64,000 nt of DNA from contig JAPEIS010000010.1 in NCBI GenBank assembly GCA_029531795.1, forward strand, positions 1,860,001 to 1,924,000, given 5' to 3'. Under the pieces are notes generated by a model that was not told the origin of the DNA, ran no database searches, and saw only the letters and a program-made list of their open reading frames with translations. The position numbers and the translations under genes are program-made. Below are positions 1 to 11,953 of this stretch, piece by piece (position 1 is the first letter of the stretch; each line of letters opens with the position of its first letter). The stretch comes from Sclerotinia nivalis (Eukaryota > Ascomycota > Leotiomycetes > Helotiales > Sclerotiniaceae).

Positions 1-1440
1 ATATCGAAGCTGCAATAACTCACCCAATGAGCAAGAAAACTTGGAGGGAAGTCTTAGATTCCAAATCAACTCTCAACTCTCAACTCTCCAATCTCCAATC
101 TCAAATGTCAAATCTTTTGCAGACAACTTCGATGTGAGATTTTGGTTCAAAATTATCACGTGTTTATAACCTTCCATTTATCCGTCTCTAAATCAATAGG
201 ATTTCGGGAAAAGTAGAGAGAAGAGGATAACGACAATCCATACGACATCCAAGACTCAGCTCACTCAGAGAATGTAACTTCACATGCGAGCCAATTCTTG
301 TCAACATCCTTCTCTTTCATTTCTCCGCCAATTGTAAGTCTTGCAAGTCTAATACCTACATTATTCCGCCTGTGTTCGCAGGAATGAAGTTTCCGGATTT
401 GTCGATAAATCATCATCCGAGGTAATATCGATGCTTGCCTGCCTGTGTGGAGCAGGGTGAGATTCAAAGCTGTGAAAGGAAGATTTAAAATTTTCTGCTC
501 AAAAATACTCATGTTAACTAGGCTTGTCAATGTCAATAGTACAGCACCAAGACCTTGTAGCGAGACAACACAACGTTAATATAACCATTCTAATCACGAG
601 CGTAGAAGGTTAAGAAGATTATTGTAGCTCAGTAAGCTTATAATTAGTTTTCCATCACCTCTCTCGCACACACTTTCAGCTATGTGACGAGCAGGACGGA
701 GGACGTAGTATTGAGTATTGAGTATTGACCTTGTTGTTGAAGACGTTGTCGAATGCAGTGTGAAAGTAAGCAAGCCGTAGAAATATATACAGACAAGGGT
801 GGGGAAAGGTTTAAGGTCAAATAGCGTGGCAGCGTGGCAGCGTGGCAGCGTGGGTAACATGGTGCAATCAATGAGGTTGTCTCGGTCGTTCGGAAACAAG
901 GGGGAGCTTTCGGTACTCGCATCTCATTATCTTTCGATTTGCTGCAGATTTGTGTGGTGTATACTATCGCATCGGCATTGGCATTGGCTCTGGCTCTGGC
1001 TCTGGCTCTAGCACTTGCACTTTATGAAAACATGACTACCTACATACATGACGATTAATTGGATCTAATTATTGAATGAATATGAACATGTATGTGCACA
1101 CGATCAATTTTGGGAATAAAGAATTCTCATATTTACAATTTTGATTGTCGTTCTCAACATTATAATTTTTTGGGTTTGCAAACAATCAATTGATAAATAC
1201 CAATTTACCAATCAATCAATTCCTTGGCTTTGCCTCGGTAGCAATTGGTTAGCCTCTGCGTCATTCAGTCATTCGAGTAAAGGTACTTCTAGGATATCAC
1301 GAACGCGGGGAGAAAAATCAACAAACGTTTCAAAGATTATCATACCGTCAACGACAGCTAATGTTGGACTGGAGTAATCGATAAGTGAAGGGGTTACGAT
1401 TATATCTTAGGGGCCCTAGGGCCAAAAGGAATTACACAAG
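1..1440. other. Intergenic region upstream of the PDH kinase gene
   Basis: I see no supportable gene here. Open frames are short, lack splice-joined extensions and have no recognisable motif. The stretch contains an 8-bp tandem repeat (823-853) and a short TGGCTC repeat near 985-1008. The final few hundred bases must contain the promoter and 5' leader of the PDH kinase gene. An in-frame TAG at 1417-1419 lies 24 bp before its ATG. Confidence 0.6.
823..853. repeat. 8-bp tandem repeat (agcgtggc)n
   Basis: About four head-to-tail copies of agcgtggc, the last ending in g instead of c. Minisatellite-type repeat in intergenic DNA; no function inferred. Confidence 0.9.
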
Positions 1441-2946
1441 ATGTCATGGAAGACAAGTGAGATGTTGATGGATACCATCAAACATTACTCACATTTCCCT
1501 GCTACTGGAGTGAGTTTGAGGCAGATGGTACAGTTCGGAGAGAGGCCATCTACAGGTATGTCTAGGAATACCCTCTGCGGATTTTAGAGGTTCTGCCATT
1601 GTTCCTATGCTGATCAGGCACTCCTTAACAAATAGGTACCCTTTTCCGGGCATCACAATTTCTCTCTGAAGAACTTCCCATACGACTTGCGCATCGAGTA
1701 CAAGAGCTATCAGATTTACCAGATGGACTTAATGAGATGCCCTCGATCCAAAAAGTGAAGGAATGGTATGCACAGTCATTTGAGGTATGACTCTTCTCTT
1801 GCACAAAAGGAAACGTTTGCGTGAATTGACATGTGAAAGGAAATTACCACACTTCCTCGGCCACAATTATCATCAGATGTCAAAGAGAGACTTATGAAGC
1901 CTGCGAAAATAAATGGAAAACCATCCAAGATTTTGGCAGAAGCCACACAAAACCCGAGCGTAATGAGGGGGCAGTATAGCTCTAATGGAAACGGAAAAGA
2001 AGCAAAGTCAGCATCAGCAAGAAGATATTTTGCAACAGTAGAAGATAGTACGGATTGGCCTCCAGAACTTCACGATTATAATCAAAGATTCGCACAAACT
2101 CTTAACCATATAAAAAGGCGGCATGATGGAGTGGTTACAACCGTTGCGCAAGGAATTCTCGAATACAAGCGGAAGCGGCAACGTATGCAAATTGATAATA
2201 ACATACAGTCCTTTCTTGACCGTTTCTATATGTCTCGTATTGGCATAAGAATGCTCATTGGACAACACATAGCACTCACAGATCAAAGTCACGATAAAGA
2301 TCCTAATTATGTAGGTATTATATGCACGAAAACCAATGTTCGAGATCTCGCCGAAGAAGCAATCGAAAATGCAAGATTTGTTTGCGAAGATCACTATGGG
2401 CTTTTCGATGCGCCCAAGATTCAGCTAGTGTGTCCTCCAGACCTCCATTTCATGTATGTACCCGGTCATCTTTCACACATGCTTTTCGAAACCCTCAAAA
2501 ACTCCCTTCGAGCTGTCGTCGAAACACATGGACAGGATAAACAGGATTTTCCCATCACGAAAGTCGTTGTTGCGGAAGGGAGAGAGGATATTACCATCAA
2601 AATCTCGGATGAAGGTGGCGGAATACCTAGAAGTGCTATACCTTTAGTCTGGACTTATATGTATACTACCGTGGACCGTACACCCAGTCTAGATCCAGAT
2701 TTTGATAAGAGTGATTTCAAAGCACCAATGGCAGGATTTGGTTATGGTCTACCGATTTCAAGATTATATGCTAGGTATTTTGGAGGAGATTTGAAGTTGA
2801 TTAGTATGGAGGGGTATGTTTTATGAGTTTCTTATATTCTTTCCTCTCGCGCAAACATGGAAAAAGCTAACAAATCTTCTAGATATGGAACAGACGTATA
2901 CCTTCACCTAAACCGACTTTCATCGAGTTCGGAGCCTCTCCAATAA
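1441..2946 (+). CDS. Mitochondrial pyruvate dehydrogenase kinase (PDK/BCKDK family)
   Basis: Four exons, join(1441..1555, 1636..1784, 1840..2813, 2883..2946), encode 433 aa. All introns are GT-AG and 55-80 bp long. Family knowledge: these mitochondrial matrix kinases phosphorylate E1-alpha of the pyruvate (or branched-chain 2-oxoacid) dehydrogenase complex and switch it off. They use a GHKL/histidine-kinase-like ATP fold, not a Ser/Thr kinase fold. Seen in the sequence: the N-terminal helical regulatory domain (residues about 10-260, with a FYMSRIGIRMLIGQHIAL block), the N-box ETLKN (305-309), the G1 box DEGGG (345-349), the G2 box GYGLP (389-393) and a final GYGTD ATP-lid motif created by joining exons 3 and 4. 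The length suits the family. The start is the first Met after the in-frame TAG at 1417. No classical cleavable presequence is obvious, so a short upstream exon cannot be excluded (AG directly precedes the ATG). Whether the substrate is PDH or BCKDH cannot be told from sequence alone. Its 3' end faces the next gene (convergent). Confidence 0.95.
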
Positions 2947-3363
2947 CAATTAGCAGTCATGAGGGATACATCGAAATCACAATCCCGTCCCGACATTGGT
3001 GGAACGCGGATAGGGAGTGAAGACGGTATATCCCGAGGATTGACGCTGGGTTTACGACATAAACAAATGAATTTAAAATTAGGCAAAGGAAAAGCGGGAA
3101 TGGGAATGGGAATGCGAGAAGTCTCGGAGCGAAAACAGGTCGGCGATGCAGAAAGTATGATTAATGAAGGAAGAGGTGGGAGTGGAATGGAAGGAGTCTT
3201 TATGGGAGAGGGAGGTGAGGTTTAGAGTGAAGAACGAAAAGAAAAAATGTGGCTTAGAGGAAGAAAAGACTGGCGCTGTAGAATGCGATGAACAAATCAG
3301 AAGAAAACATAACAAAATGTGCGGCGACGCTAGATTATTGGTCGTAGATGTGATTGATGGTTT

Positions 3364-3391
3364 GGGGGGAGGGGGAGGGGGAGGGGGGGAG
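3364..3391. repeat. G-tract repeat (G4-7 A)n
   Basis: Runs of 4-7 G separated by single A on the + strand. With four or more G-runs so close together, it could form a G-quadruplex in the + strand; this is inference only. Confidence 0.85.
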
Positions 3392-3849
3392 GCAACTAGG
3401 TAATAGGTACTAAGTAACAGAAGAACTTCTGAAGGAGAAAGGAGAAAGGAGTAAGAAGAAGAACTTTTGTATATATATATATACTTGGATAACGCAGAAC
3501 ACAACACAACACATCATAAGATTGATTGTGTTATATCTACTAGGCTATGAGGTACCTGGACTTATGATATTATAGTAAAACTTATTTGGGCGGAATAACT
3601 TTGTTGGTGTGGTGGATGGATTGCGTATTGGATGGTTGGTTGGGTAGTTGGTTGGATTGGGGAAGGGGGAGATTAATTATATTTTGGTTTTTGGTTTTAT
3701 TTTGTTTGTGTTACCTGTGTTTTGTGTTACCTGTGTTTTGTGTGTATGTGTGTGTATATGTTGTATATGTATGTATAGAAGAATGGATGGATTCGATTCC
3801 AGTGTGCAGTATAAAATATCAAGCAAATATTTCCTATAGATTTTGAATA

Positions 3850-3871
3850 GGAGAGAGAGAGAGAGAGAGAA
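3850..3871. repeat. (GA)n microsatellite
   Basis: About ten uninterrupted GA units, followed by an AAGGGGGG run. Confidence 0.9.
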
Positions 3872-3920
3872 AGGGGGGTATGAAATAATATTTACTTCTC
3901 GCCACTCCTCTCAACATCTT

Positions 3921-4020
3921 TTCTCCTTCTCCTTCCCCTCCTTCTCCTTCTCCTTCTCCTTCTCCTTCTCCTTCTCCTTCTCCTTCTCCTTCTCCTTCTC
4001 CTTCTCCTTCTCCTTCTCCC
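3921..4020. repeat. (TTCTCC)n polypyrimidine microsatellite, about 100 bp
   Basis: About 16 near-perfect hexamers TTCTCC on the + strand, with one CCCTCC interruption near the start. A long homopurine-homopyrimidine tract between two convergent genes. The Ser/Phe-rich reading frame across it is a repeat artefact. Confidence 0.95.
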
Positions 4021-4286
4021 CTTACCCCTCTCTCACATCAAATCGAGTCATTAAATCACCAAATCACTACACATCACACATCAAAAACACCATTTACAAA
4101 ATCCAAAACCAAAATATAAATATAAATCCAATAAAACATTTCTGATGGTGGTATCGTACTTGCTTGCATGACCAATGATCAAAGAACCTCAACGCTAAAA
4201 AAACACATCCATACATCGACATTTGATGTTGCCGAGAACCCTTTCCTTTCCTTTCCTTCCTTCCATCCCCTTCCCTTTCTTTGCTT

Positions 4287-4321
4287 ACTATCATATCCAT
4301 ATCCATATCCATATCCATATT
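4287..4321. repeat. (ATATCC)n microsatellite
   Basis: About five to six ATATCC hexamers, flanked by CTTTCC and CCCTAT variants. Confidence 0.85.
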
Positions 4322-4553
4322 CGAATCCAAATCCCTATCAAATCCCTATCCCTATCATTTGCCTAAATAGAACAACGAGTTTTCCAGATCCAAAAACGAC
4401 CGTATCCAAAACATAGAAATCGCCATCAACAATAATCCATAAATCTCATCTCTCATTCCATCATATCATATCATATCATCAATAAAAAGCCAGTTCGTTA
4501 ATATGATTCCCCAAAAAAACCTAGTAAATCCCCCTTTCCCCCAAAATACCATA

Positions 4554-6964
4554 TCAGTAATACATACTATTCCTCATACTTTTATCGACTCCATTTCGAT
4601 ACCAATCTTCATAATCAGCGCCGACTTGTGGTTCCATATACGAACTCCTAGTCATGTGTTCACTATATGCGGAACCCGTAGATTTAGTTGGACGATCGCG
4701 GTCATAATCACTGCTTCTCGAATCTAGTCCCTCATGCAACCTATCCCATTTCTCTGCATCTCTTGGACTTGAAAAGTCATTGAAATGGGTAGTACTTGAG
4801 AAACGGTCGTCTTCTACTCCTCTGCGGTGAGACCGCTCATCTCGTCTTCTATCTCTTGAAATGTGAATATCTGAAGAAGAGGGTGGCGGAGGGAAGGAAT
4901 TGTTAGATCCATATGACGACGGACCGAAAGTAGGAGGGAAACTAGCAGGCGATGGCACATAAGTAGACCCAATATCGATATTGGTAGGTGTAGATTGACT
5001 GTAGCTCTTGAATTGTGGGCTGCGATTGCGTTTCGAAGATGAAAGTGGCGGTGGCTTATAATTATCTTGGCTAGCATTGCTTTGCGTACGATCATGTCTT
5101 GACCGACTACGCTCACGTTCTTGAGGCTCTTTTACGCGACTAGTGGAATTCGCCCGGCCAGGCCTATTCGAAAGATTGACATTAGTGGGTTCGGTGTAGA
5201 ATTTGCCACTACCAGGCTGGGCGGAATATGGTTTCCTTTCACGCTCAATTTGTACCCCTGATCCTTCATCAACGCTTGATGACTCAGATGTGACCGAAGG
5301 TGCACCAGCATAAGGCATACGTTCTCGTTCAATAGGCTTGCTAGTCGGTCCTGCATATGAGGCTTTGGGCTGAGGTATATCATCAGGACGGGATTGTGAT
5401 CGATCGGCGGGCGATGTCTGACGAGGTGGTGGACTAGAGGTTGTTGGTTTACTTCTGCTGCTTTGAGGAATGCCAAGCTCATCAGCGAAGTGAGATATTG
5501 CGGTTCGCATCAATTTTTCCGAGTCACGATCCCCAACATCAGGTAACAAGTGGCGCGAGATTTGTTTTGGTAAACGTTCCGGTTTTCCATCCACCATTTG
5601 CCCATCGGCATTAATCGGTAAAGCCAGGACAACTTTTCCTAATCTCTCTGACTCTTCACCGGGGTAAGCAGAGATTTGAATTGTCATCCAGTGTGCAAAT
5701 CCAAGTGGAGTCAAGGCTGGTATTGTAGGGTAGGAATGAAAATCTTCTTGAACTAGATGATGTTGACATCCAAGATCTTGGTATAGCTTCGAAATTTGGG
5801 CGTTAGACAGGGTTTTGAAAACGGCTAGATATAGAATGTGAGCATGAATAAAGTTAATGATAGAAGTCAGGGAACCTTACAAACGTATGGATGAATTTCC
5901 TTGCCAATAGGATATGCGCTGTAATACGCTGCCATTTTCGTAGGTGTGATCACAATACTCTTTTTTGGCGCAAAATCATCAACCTGTGAATGGCATCAGT
6001 ACGGGTTTTCAAACCCAACTTCAGAATGGGTCGAAGATAAAACATTTCTGTGAAAGCCTTGTCCCAGAAAAATGCCTCATCTAAGTATAGGAAGACTAAC
6101 AATATGATTCGCAAGACCTCTCAAGAATTGTCCCAACCTTTCCGTAGGCCGAGATTCATTATCAAACAACCGACCCCATTTGTGATCAATTGTAGATAAT
6201 TCCAAGGTTGAATATGTGCGGTGAACTTTCTGCGCCGGTCGGTCATTATATCCACGATCACGATCCCGATCCCTATCACGGTCACGATCCCGATCACGGT
6301 CATTGAACCTCGCAGAAGGCTTCTCCGAGGATGGACTTAAAGAAGGGGATCTCATAGGTTCTGTAGGTGGAGTAGAAAAGCTTTGTTTGGTTGTAGAAGA
6401 TGGTGAAGGAGGAGTGTAAACTCTGCGGTTATCTGGAGGAGGAGATTGATTTGTAGAGTTGGATTTCTCTGAGAATTCACGTTGCATATATGAGGCTCGT
6501 GGTTGGTCATCAATGGAGCCTGTTTGCTTGAGATGTTCGAAAACTAAGTGAATAGGTTTCAGTAAGCATGGGGCTCAACAACAAAAATGACAAACATGCA
6601 GTGAAAAGATGTACGACATATACTTACGTTCTCTTTTAACCTTCTCAGTGATTGCTGCAATTATCTCAGGCGATACTGAGTCGTTATCTACAGCGGAGCC
6701 ACGGTCAGAACCATATGCCGTTCCCATATTGTTGTTTGATGGGTATGACTGTTGTGGTGAATGTGGTCGAACACTTGATGCGCTTTGGGAAGCATAAGGT
6801 AAATCTCGAGAATCCGTAGCATATCTAGTCGAGGTCGAGGGGTTTGAATAGGTAGGCATGTGCCTGTTGGGATCATTGAAATCGTAGGTCTTGTAGGTCT
6901 CATACTCATATCCCGGCCCTGAATCGCCTCGTAGTGGACGACCATAAGCGTCAAAATGGACCAT
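4554..6964 (-). CDS. Fungal DUF7514-like protein with disordered, DR/RS-rich tail
   Basis: Four exons, complement(join(4554..5824, 5881..5983, 6101..6543, 6628..6964)), encode 717 aa. All introns are GT-AG (84, 117 and 56 bp) and the frame is kept at every join. Residues about 1-225 are Ser/Pro/Tyr-rich and contain a perfect Asp-Arg dipeptide run (seven DR units) encoded around 6250-6303. Residues about 225-415 form the only conserved-looking part: it begins ELSTIDHKWGRLFD, passes LGQFLRGLANHI and SIVITPTKMAAYY, and ends near the FADELG segment. I match this from memory to the ascomycete family DUF7514, whose function is unknown. The C-terminal 300 residues are basic and disordered, with ERERSRSR and HRR patches and many Ser/Pro. 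A nuclear or RNA-binding role would fit RS/DR composition but is only a guess. The first ATG at 6964 gives a plausible start. It is transcribed away from the Stc1-domain gene's 3' end. Confidence 0.85.
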
Positions 6965-9450
6965 CTTTAAAGGCGAGGCTATGTGTTTTGGTGTTTGTCA
7001 CCTCATAAAGTTTTAAGGTTCGAGAGCTCGATTTGATGTATCTTATTCTTGTATCTTATGATTTTCTCGTATGATCCGATTCGACAATAATTTGATAGGA
7101 TATGTGATGTGAGGGTCGTTATGAGAGGAGATATTGAATCTGAAAGCCTTGAGGTTTATCGTCGTGTGTCTTGGTGGGATGTCGAAGTTTCGATATGCCT
7201 AAAGCCTTATTCAATAAGGAAAATGTGAGAAATATCTCGAAGAGTGTCGTGTCGTCGAAAGTTTCCGGTTAAGCTTACCCAGCTTATCGCTACTCGGTGC
7301 AGAGCAGAGGGAAAGAAGTAAAAGAAGCAAGACTTTTACTGAGAGTTTGAGATACTCTTCTGCCGCTGTACACACCAATTTAAACCCTGTTCTATGGCTT
7401 CATTGGCTTATTGGCTTATTGGCGTTAAGAAAGTCCCACGAGATGATTCCAACATGTATCTGGGCAACGGCAAGACGGAAAAAAGTTTTTTACTCCTCAT
7501 AAAAGTTAACTTGCTTTACTCGTACATCAAATCATCAACTCACAATGAATTTCAACAGCAGACCTGGGCAAAATGTGAGGTATGTACTCCGTATGATATG
7601 ATGATTGTGATTACGATTAAGAAGTAAAGATCTTCCAAGATGACATACTTTTGTGCATCAACATCATTATTATTTTAGTATTAAAAAATCTTGCACATTT
7701 CTGTATTAAATTCTTGTGACGCATATCACAGTAATTTGATTCATCCAAGATTGGAAACTCACGATAGCACCAGAAGAGTTTTTGTCCTGAAATTATCACC
7801 CACATGTCTTTCTCCAGCATCGTCTTCATGTTTCAACATCCGTCAATTCGCTACATTCTCACTGTACTCCTTACGAAGCAAACCCACCCCTCAATAAATT
7901 AACAATGGGACGATCAACATCTTTAAACATCTTCTCCCCAGTAGTTCAACGGAACAGGTTTCCAAGCCTATTCTAACACCCAAGCTACTTTGACTACCAC
8001 ACACCAACTCATCCTTTAGTTCATCGCCCTCCTCCAGTCCAAGTTGTCTAAGCCAATCTCCATCCTTCATGATTTAGAACTTCCTCCATAATTTAAGTCA
8101 ATTACGCATTAGTTTATCCTTCAACCATTGAGAGGTTTATAGCCACTAATATCTAACGTTCCTTGTACTAGCATAATAGATAGTCTCATTTCTGAATGCT
8201 AAAGTACCGGACTGGCGCTCCTACATATCACTAACAATCTCCAAACGAGCACAGAACCAGGGGTTGAAGAAATTCTATAGGGCATCAATTCTAAAGATCA
8301 TAATCAAGTCAATTTTTGATTGATCATTCGATTTTTTCTAAGACTTACAATATTTCTTCAACCATCAATTTATCTTCTCGCAAAGTTTACAATCACAACC
8401 AACCAACCAACCAAATAACCCATGAACTACCTACTTCTCACCAATGTAAACATAAAATACCAACTACCATTCCCTCCTACCTAGGCAGTAGGTACCTAAA
8501 TCCCAACCTTCCTTCATCCCACCATCGCCCATCGCCCATCACCTTCTCACCCAACATCTAACATCTAACATCTAACACCTGACCCCCCTCATCCCACATC
8601 CCAAAATACCGCCCAACAGGGCGTCGCGCAGCATAAGGTTAATGCTACATAATCTCCAAACACGACATTTCGTTTCATTTTTCGAGGGGTTTCGTTTCAA
8701 AAGCCTCCGTCCTATTTCCTATTACACACATCCATCAACCTAGCAAAGCAACAACATCTCTCACATGTTAATCGTCGACTGGGAGACTACTTGTAGCTAC
8801 TAAGTAAGTTCAATCGGTGCAGCATGGGATGAATAAATGAATGAAGTTACCAATCAACCAACCAACCGACCAACCAACCAATCAAAACCCACAGAAACGC
8901 AAGCGCAATCCCAAGGTCAAGCCTGGTCAAATCTGGTCAAATCTGGTCATTAATCGGTAGACCGACCTCTTGATGCTTCTGAAGACATGAGAATCATAAT
9001 TCGGCATTTACTTTTACTTAAAGCCGATGTGTTTCTATAATGCAATAAATATCATGTTAATGATCTTGTATTGCTACCGATAAACTAGTAGAGTGGACTC
9101 TCGTCTATCTGTAGGATCAAGTATTTGGTATTCTCCATATTTCAATTTTACAACAAATATTATATTACATAACATCACATTACATCAGATTTCATATCTA
9201 CAAATCACGATATGATATAATACAATATCTACAACTACCACTACCACTACCATAACACCAACCCTAACCACAGCCTTCCCTCCATTTTCCTACCATTTAT
9301 TTTCCCATCAAACTTTTATTCCTAAAATTCATTCTCTTAAAATAAAAATAAAATAAAATAAAATACAATACCATCCTCATTCCACCATCCTGCCATTCCA
9401 TCAACCCACTATATCTATCATATATAAACCTCATAAAAGACATTAATCAA

Positions 9451-9530
9451 CCTCTCTCCCTCTCCCTCTCCCTCTCCCTCTCCCTCTCCCTCTCCCTCTC
9501 CCTCTCCCTCTCCCTCTCCCTCTCCCTCTC

Positions 9531-9560
<30 letters not shown>
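9451..9560. repeat. (CTCTCC)n polypyrimidine microsatellite, about 110 bp
   Basis: About 18 CTCTCC hexamers on the + strand, running into degenerate TTCCCTCC units up to about 9600. The Arg-Glu frame on the opposite strand is an artefact of the repeat. Confidence 0.95.
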
Positions 9561-9561
<1 letters not shown>

Positions 9562-9980
9562 CCCTCCCTCTCCTCCCTTTCCTCCCTTTTTCCTTTCCCC
9601 CTCCCCAAAAGCCCAAACCCTAAAAAGTGAAAAAATAACCCAACCAAACCCACCTACTCCAGTCCCATAAATCCCCTAAACATCACCAAATAGCTCCTAA
9701 CCCATCTAAATTTTACATTCTAGCAGAATTATCTTATCCATATCCATATCCTTATCCTTATCTTTATCCTTATTCTCCGGCCTCATCAATGGTTATATAT
9801 AAATATACGCCGCCCAACTTTTTCTCCAATTTCCTCCCAACTTCTCCTTCGATTTGCTGAAAACCTCTCTTCATGTGCTTTTAAACATACCTACCTACAC
9901 GCCATCTATCTTTATAATCCCTCAAACCTTCAACCTTCCAGAATTGGAGGAGACTCATTCAATAAGTTCATTGGACATTC

Positions 9981-10004
9981 AAAAAAAAAAAAAAAAAAAA
10001 AAAA
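9981..10004. repeat. Homopolymer A24
   Basis: Twenty-four consecutive A. It could be an old poly(A) trace of retroposition or a simple slippage tract. I see no recognisable retroposed gene next to it. Confidence 0.9.
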
Positions 10005-10473
10005 GCTTGAGAGCTTTTGCACTGCTCCTACAAAGTCAAATCCCAAAGAGCTCTACAGGAAAGAGTGAAATAACACAGCACAATATACAGTAAACATATC
10101 ACCAGTAGTAAAACATTTGAAAATGATCCGCTTATATTAACTATTTAATGCCATGCATCAAGAACAAAACCAGTTGCCAGCATATCCAGTCGAAGCCAAA
10201 GCCATGAAGGCAGCGCATGCAATGGGATGGAGCTCGAGCTCGAGCTCAAACTCAACATAAATAGCATTTGAAGCAGAGAAGAAGGGAAGCCAATATTACT
10301 TTGGAGAAGAAAAGTCATTGTTTGTAAAAGGAAATCGCTGTCTGTCTCGATAATGTAGCTCAGTTGGGAAATGCACCAAGTCCTTGTGAAAAATTCCCAT
10401 GACCACCGAGAACCGTCATGCCCGCGAAGAGCAACGAAGGAAATGGTCAGGTTTTGAATCTTCCAACAATCGC

Positions 10474-11953
10474 CTACATTTCATCATCGCTAGAATCGTA
10501 GGCGGACCTACGGTAAACCTCATTGGACTCGGGAGCCCACTCGGTGACGGCGCCTGGGTTGGCTGTTTGTTGTGTACGTTTTCCAATCTAAAGCAATAAT
10601 TATATTAGTACGATTGATAAACACAACAACGATAAGTGATGGGGCTAGAATTTCCAAGATACTTACAGGTTTAGCCCAGCCAGTGGATGGGTTGGTGACC
10701 ACACGGACCGGTTGCGGAGCTGGTGCTGGTACGGGACGAGAAGCAGTGGCGGCTGGACGACTACCCGAGGCAGAAGGAGGAGTACGACCGCTGGTAACGG
10801 AGGCTACACTCGATGGGCCGATAGTTGAAGTTGCTTGTGATGTCAATGTCATTGCTTTTTCTTGAGAGTGGCGTACTCCATTGGCATCATATGCATTGTA
10901 TTGAATAGCTGGACCAGCCCGGCGTCTAGAATCGCGGGTGGTCCATGCGTCAGAACTGACAGGCATATCCGCCGTGCGAGCACCTTCGAACGGGTTGCTC
11001 ATAGATGATTGTGAGCGGTTCTCGATTTGGCTACTTGCAATTGCTCGTAGATGCGGCGCAAGCTGTGAGCCATTGGGGGTGTTGCCGATGGCAAGGGAGG
11101 ATGCACTTTGGGATAACTATGGAATATTGATTAGTACGCCGTAAAAAATTTCAAAGCTCGAATGTTGACTTCTGAATAAACAACATAGTCTAGACTATGG
11201 AAGTGCAAGAACATGGGGAAGATACTTACTGCAGCTATGCTTGCAGCATAAGAAGAGCCTGTTGTTTGCTCAGATGCACCAGTGGTTGTAACGAACTGCT
11301 GTGGTTCGGTACCTGGAGCAGGTGTAAGGTCGACCTCGGGGTGATGACCTTCTTTCCACTGCACACATTCCATGCACCACTACAATTCGACGTTAGCCAT
11401 CATATCTATTGGTCGTAGGCTTCACACGTGAAAGTACTGCACATATATACCTTGTTGCCCCTAGATCTCTGTGCCTTGCTAAACTGATCCAAGGGCTTAT
11501 ACTTAGAACATGGGCCCTCACATTGGAGCTCAGTCAATTGCCCACCCTTGCAGCCACGGCATCGTAGAAGCGGCTCTACTGCATGGGGTCTCATACCCGG
11601 ATTTTGAGAAAGTTGATGTTTGTAAGGAGTAATCTCGTTCTTTGAGAAGCAATCTTGCGTCTTGAAAATTTTGCAATGACGACATTTGAACTTGAAACTG
11701 TAGACAAGACTATCAGTAAACTCTACGACAAATGGTACCTTGTTTTCTTCATTTGTATGTATGAATATGGCTTTAAACAATAAGAGTGATGACCGCATTG
11801 GATACAGGGCATATAATATGCATGACTGATGTGGACTTACTCGACTGGGATTACGCCATTGCGCCTACAAAGTCTCATTAGCCCAAAGAACCACTACTCA
11901 TATTGAAGAACATACTCGGCAGCAGGACTATAACGGTTGTTTTTCCACGACAT
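10474..11953 (-). CDS. Stc1-domain (LIM-like zinc-binding) protein
   Basis: Six exons, complement(join(10474..10587, 10667..11116, 11230..11379, 11451..11697, 11841..11864, 11916..11953)), encode 340 aa. They include a 24-nt micro-exon, and every junction is GT-AG. The zinc domain occupies residues about 14-112: paired cysteines C26/C29, C67/C70, C80/C84 and C105/C108, with the two characteristic FSK motifs (38-40 and 93-95). This matches the Stc1 domain (Pfam Stc1). Family knowledge: in fission yeast Stc1 links the Argonaute complex RITS to the CLRC histone H3K9 methyltransferase in RNAi-directed heterochromatin. Filamentous-fungus members are mostly uncharacterised. Residues 113-340 are Ser/Thr/Pro/Ala-rich and disordered, ending in an acidic DSSDDEM tail. 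The start at 11953 gives MSWKNNRY, and the next two short exons complete the lead into the first CxxC. Domain assignment is firm; a role in silencing is inference. Confidence 0.88.

Larger units (their letters stand above)
2947..4553. other. Convergent intergenic region rich in microsatellites
   Basis: This lies between the 3' ends of the PDH kinase gene (+) and the DUF7514-like gene (-). It should hold both 3' UTRs. The open frames here are products of low-complexity repeats (poly-G, GA, TTCTCC, ATATCC), not genes. I see no RNA gene. Confidence 0.7.
6965..10473. other. 3.5-kb intergenic region with microsatellites
   Basis: This lies between the start of the DUF7514-like gene and the stop of the Stc1-domain gene, both on the minus strand. 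I found no splice-consistent coding chain and no RNA gene I recognise. It contains a (CTCTCC)n tract (9451-9560), a run of 24 A (9981-10004) and a short GAGCTC repeat (10230-10250). The right half is C/A-rich on the + strand. It must hold the promoter of the DUF7514-like gene near 6965-7400. Confidence 0.6.

Noticed and set aside
3843..4145. Phe-Ser repeat frame on the + strand
   Set aside because: Translation of the GA and TTCTCC microsatellites; no gene signals.
9447..9653. Open frame of Arg-Glu repeats on the minus strand
   Set aside because: It is the translation of the (CTCTCC)n microsatellite and has no non-repeat coding extension.
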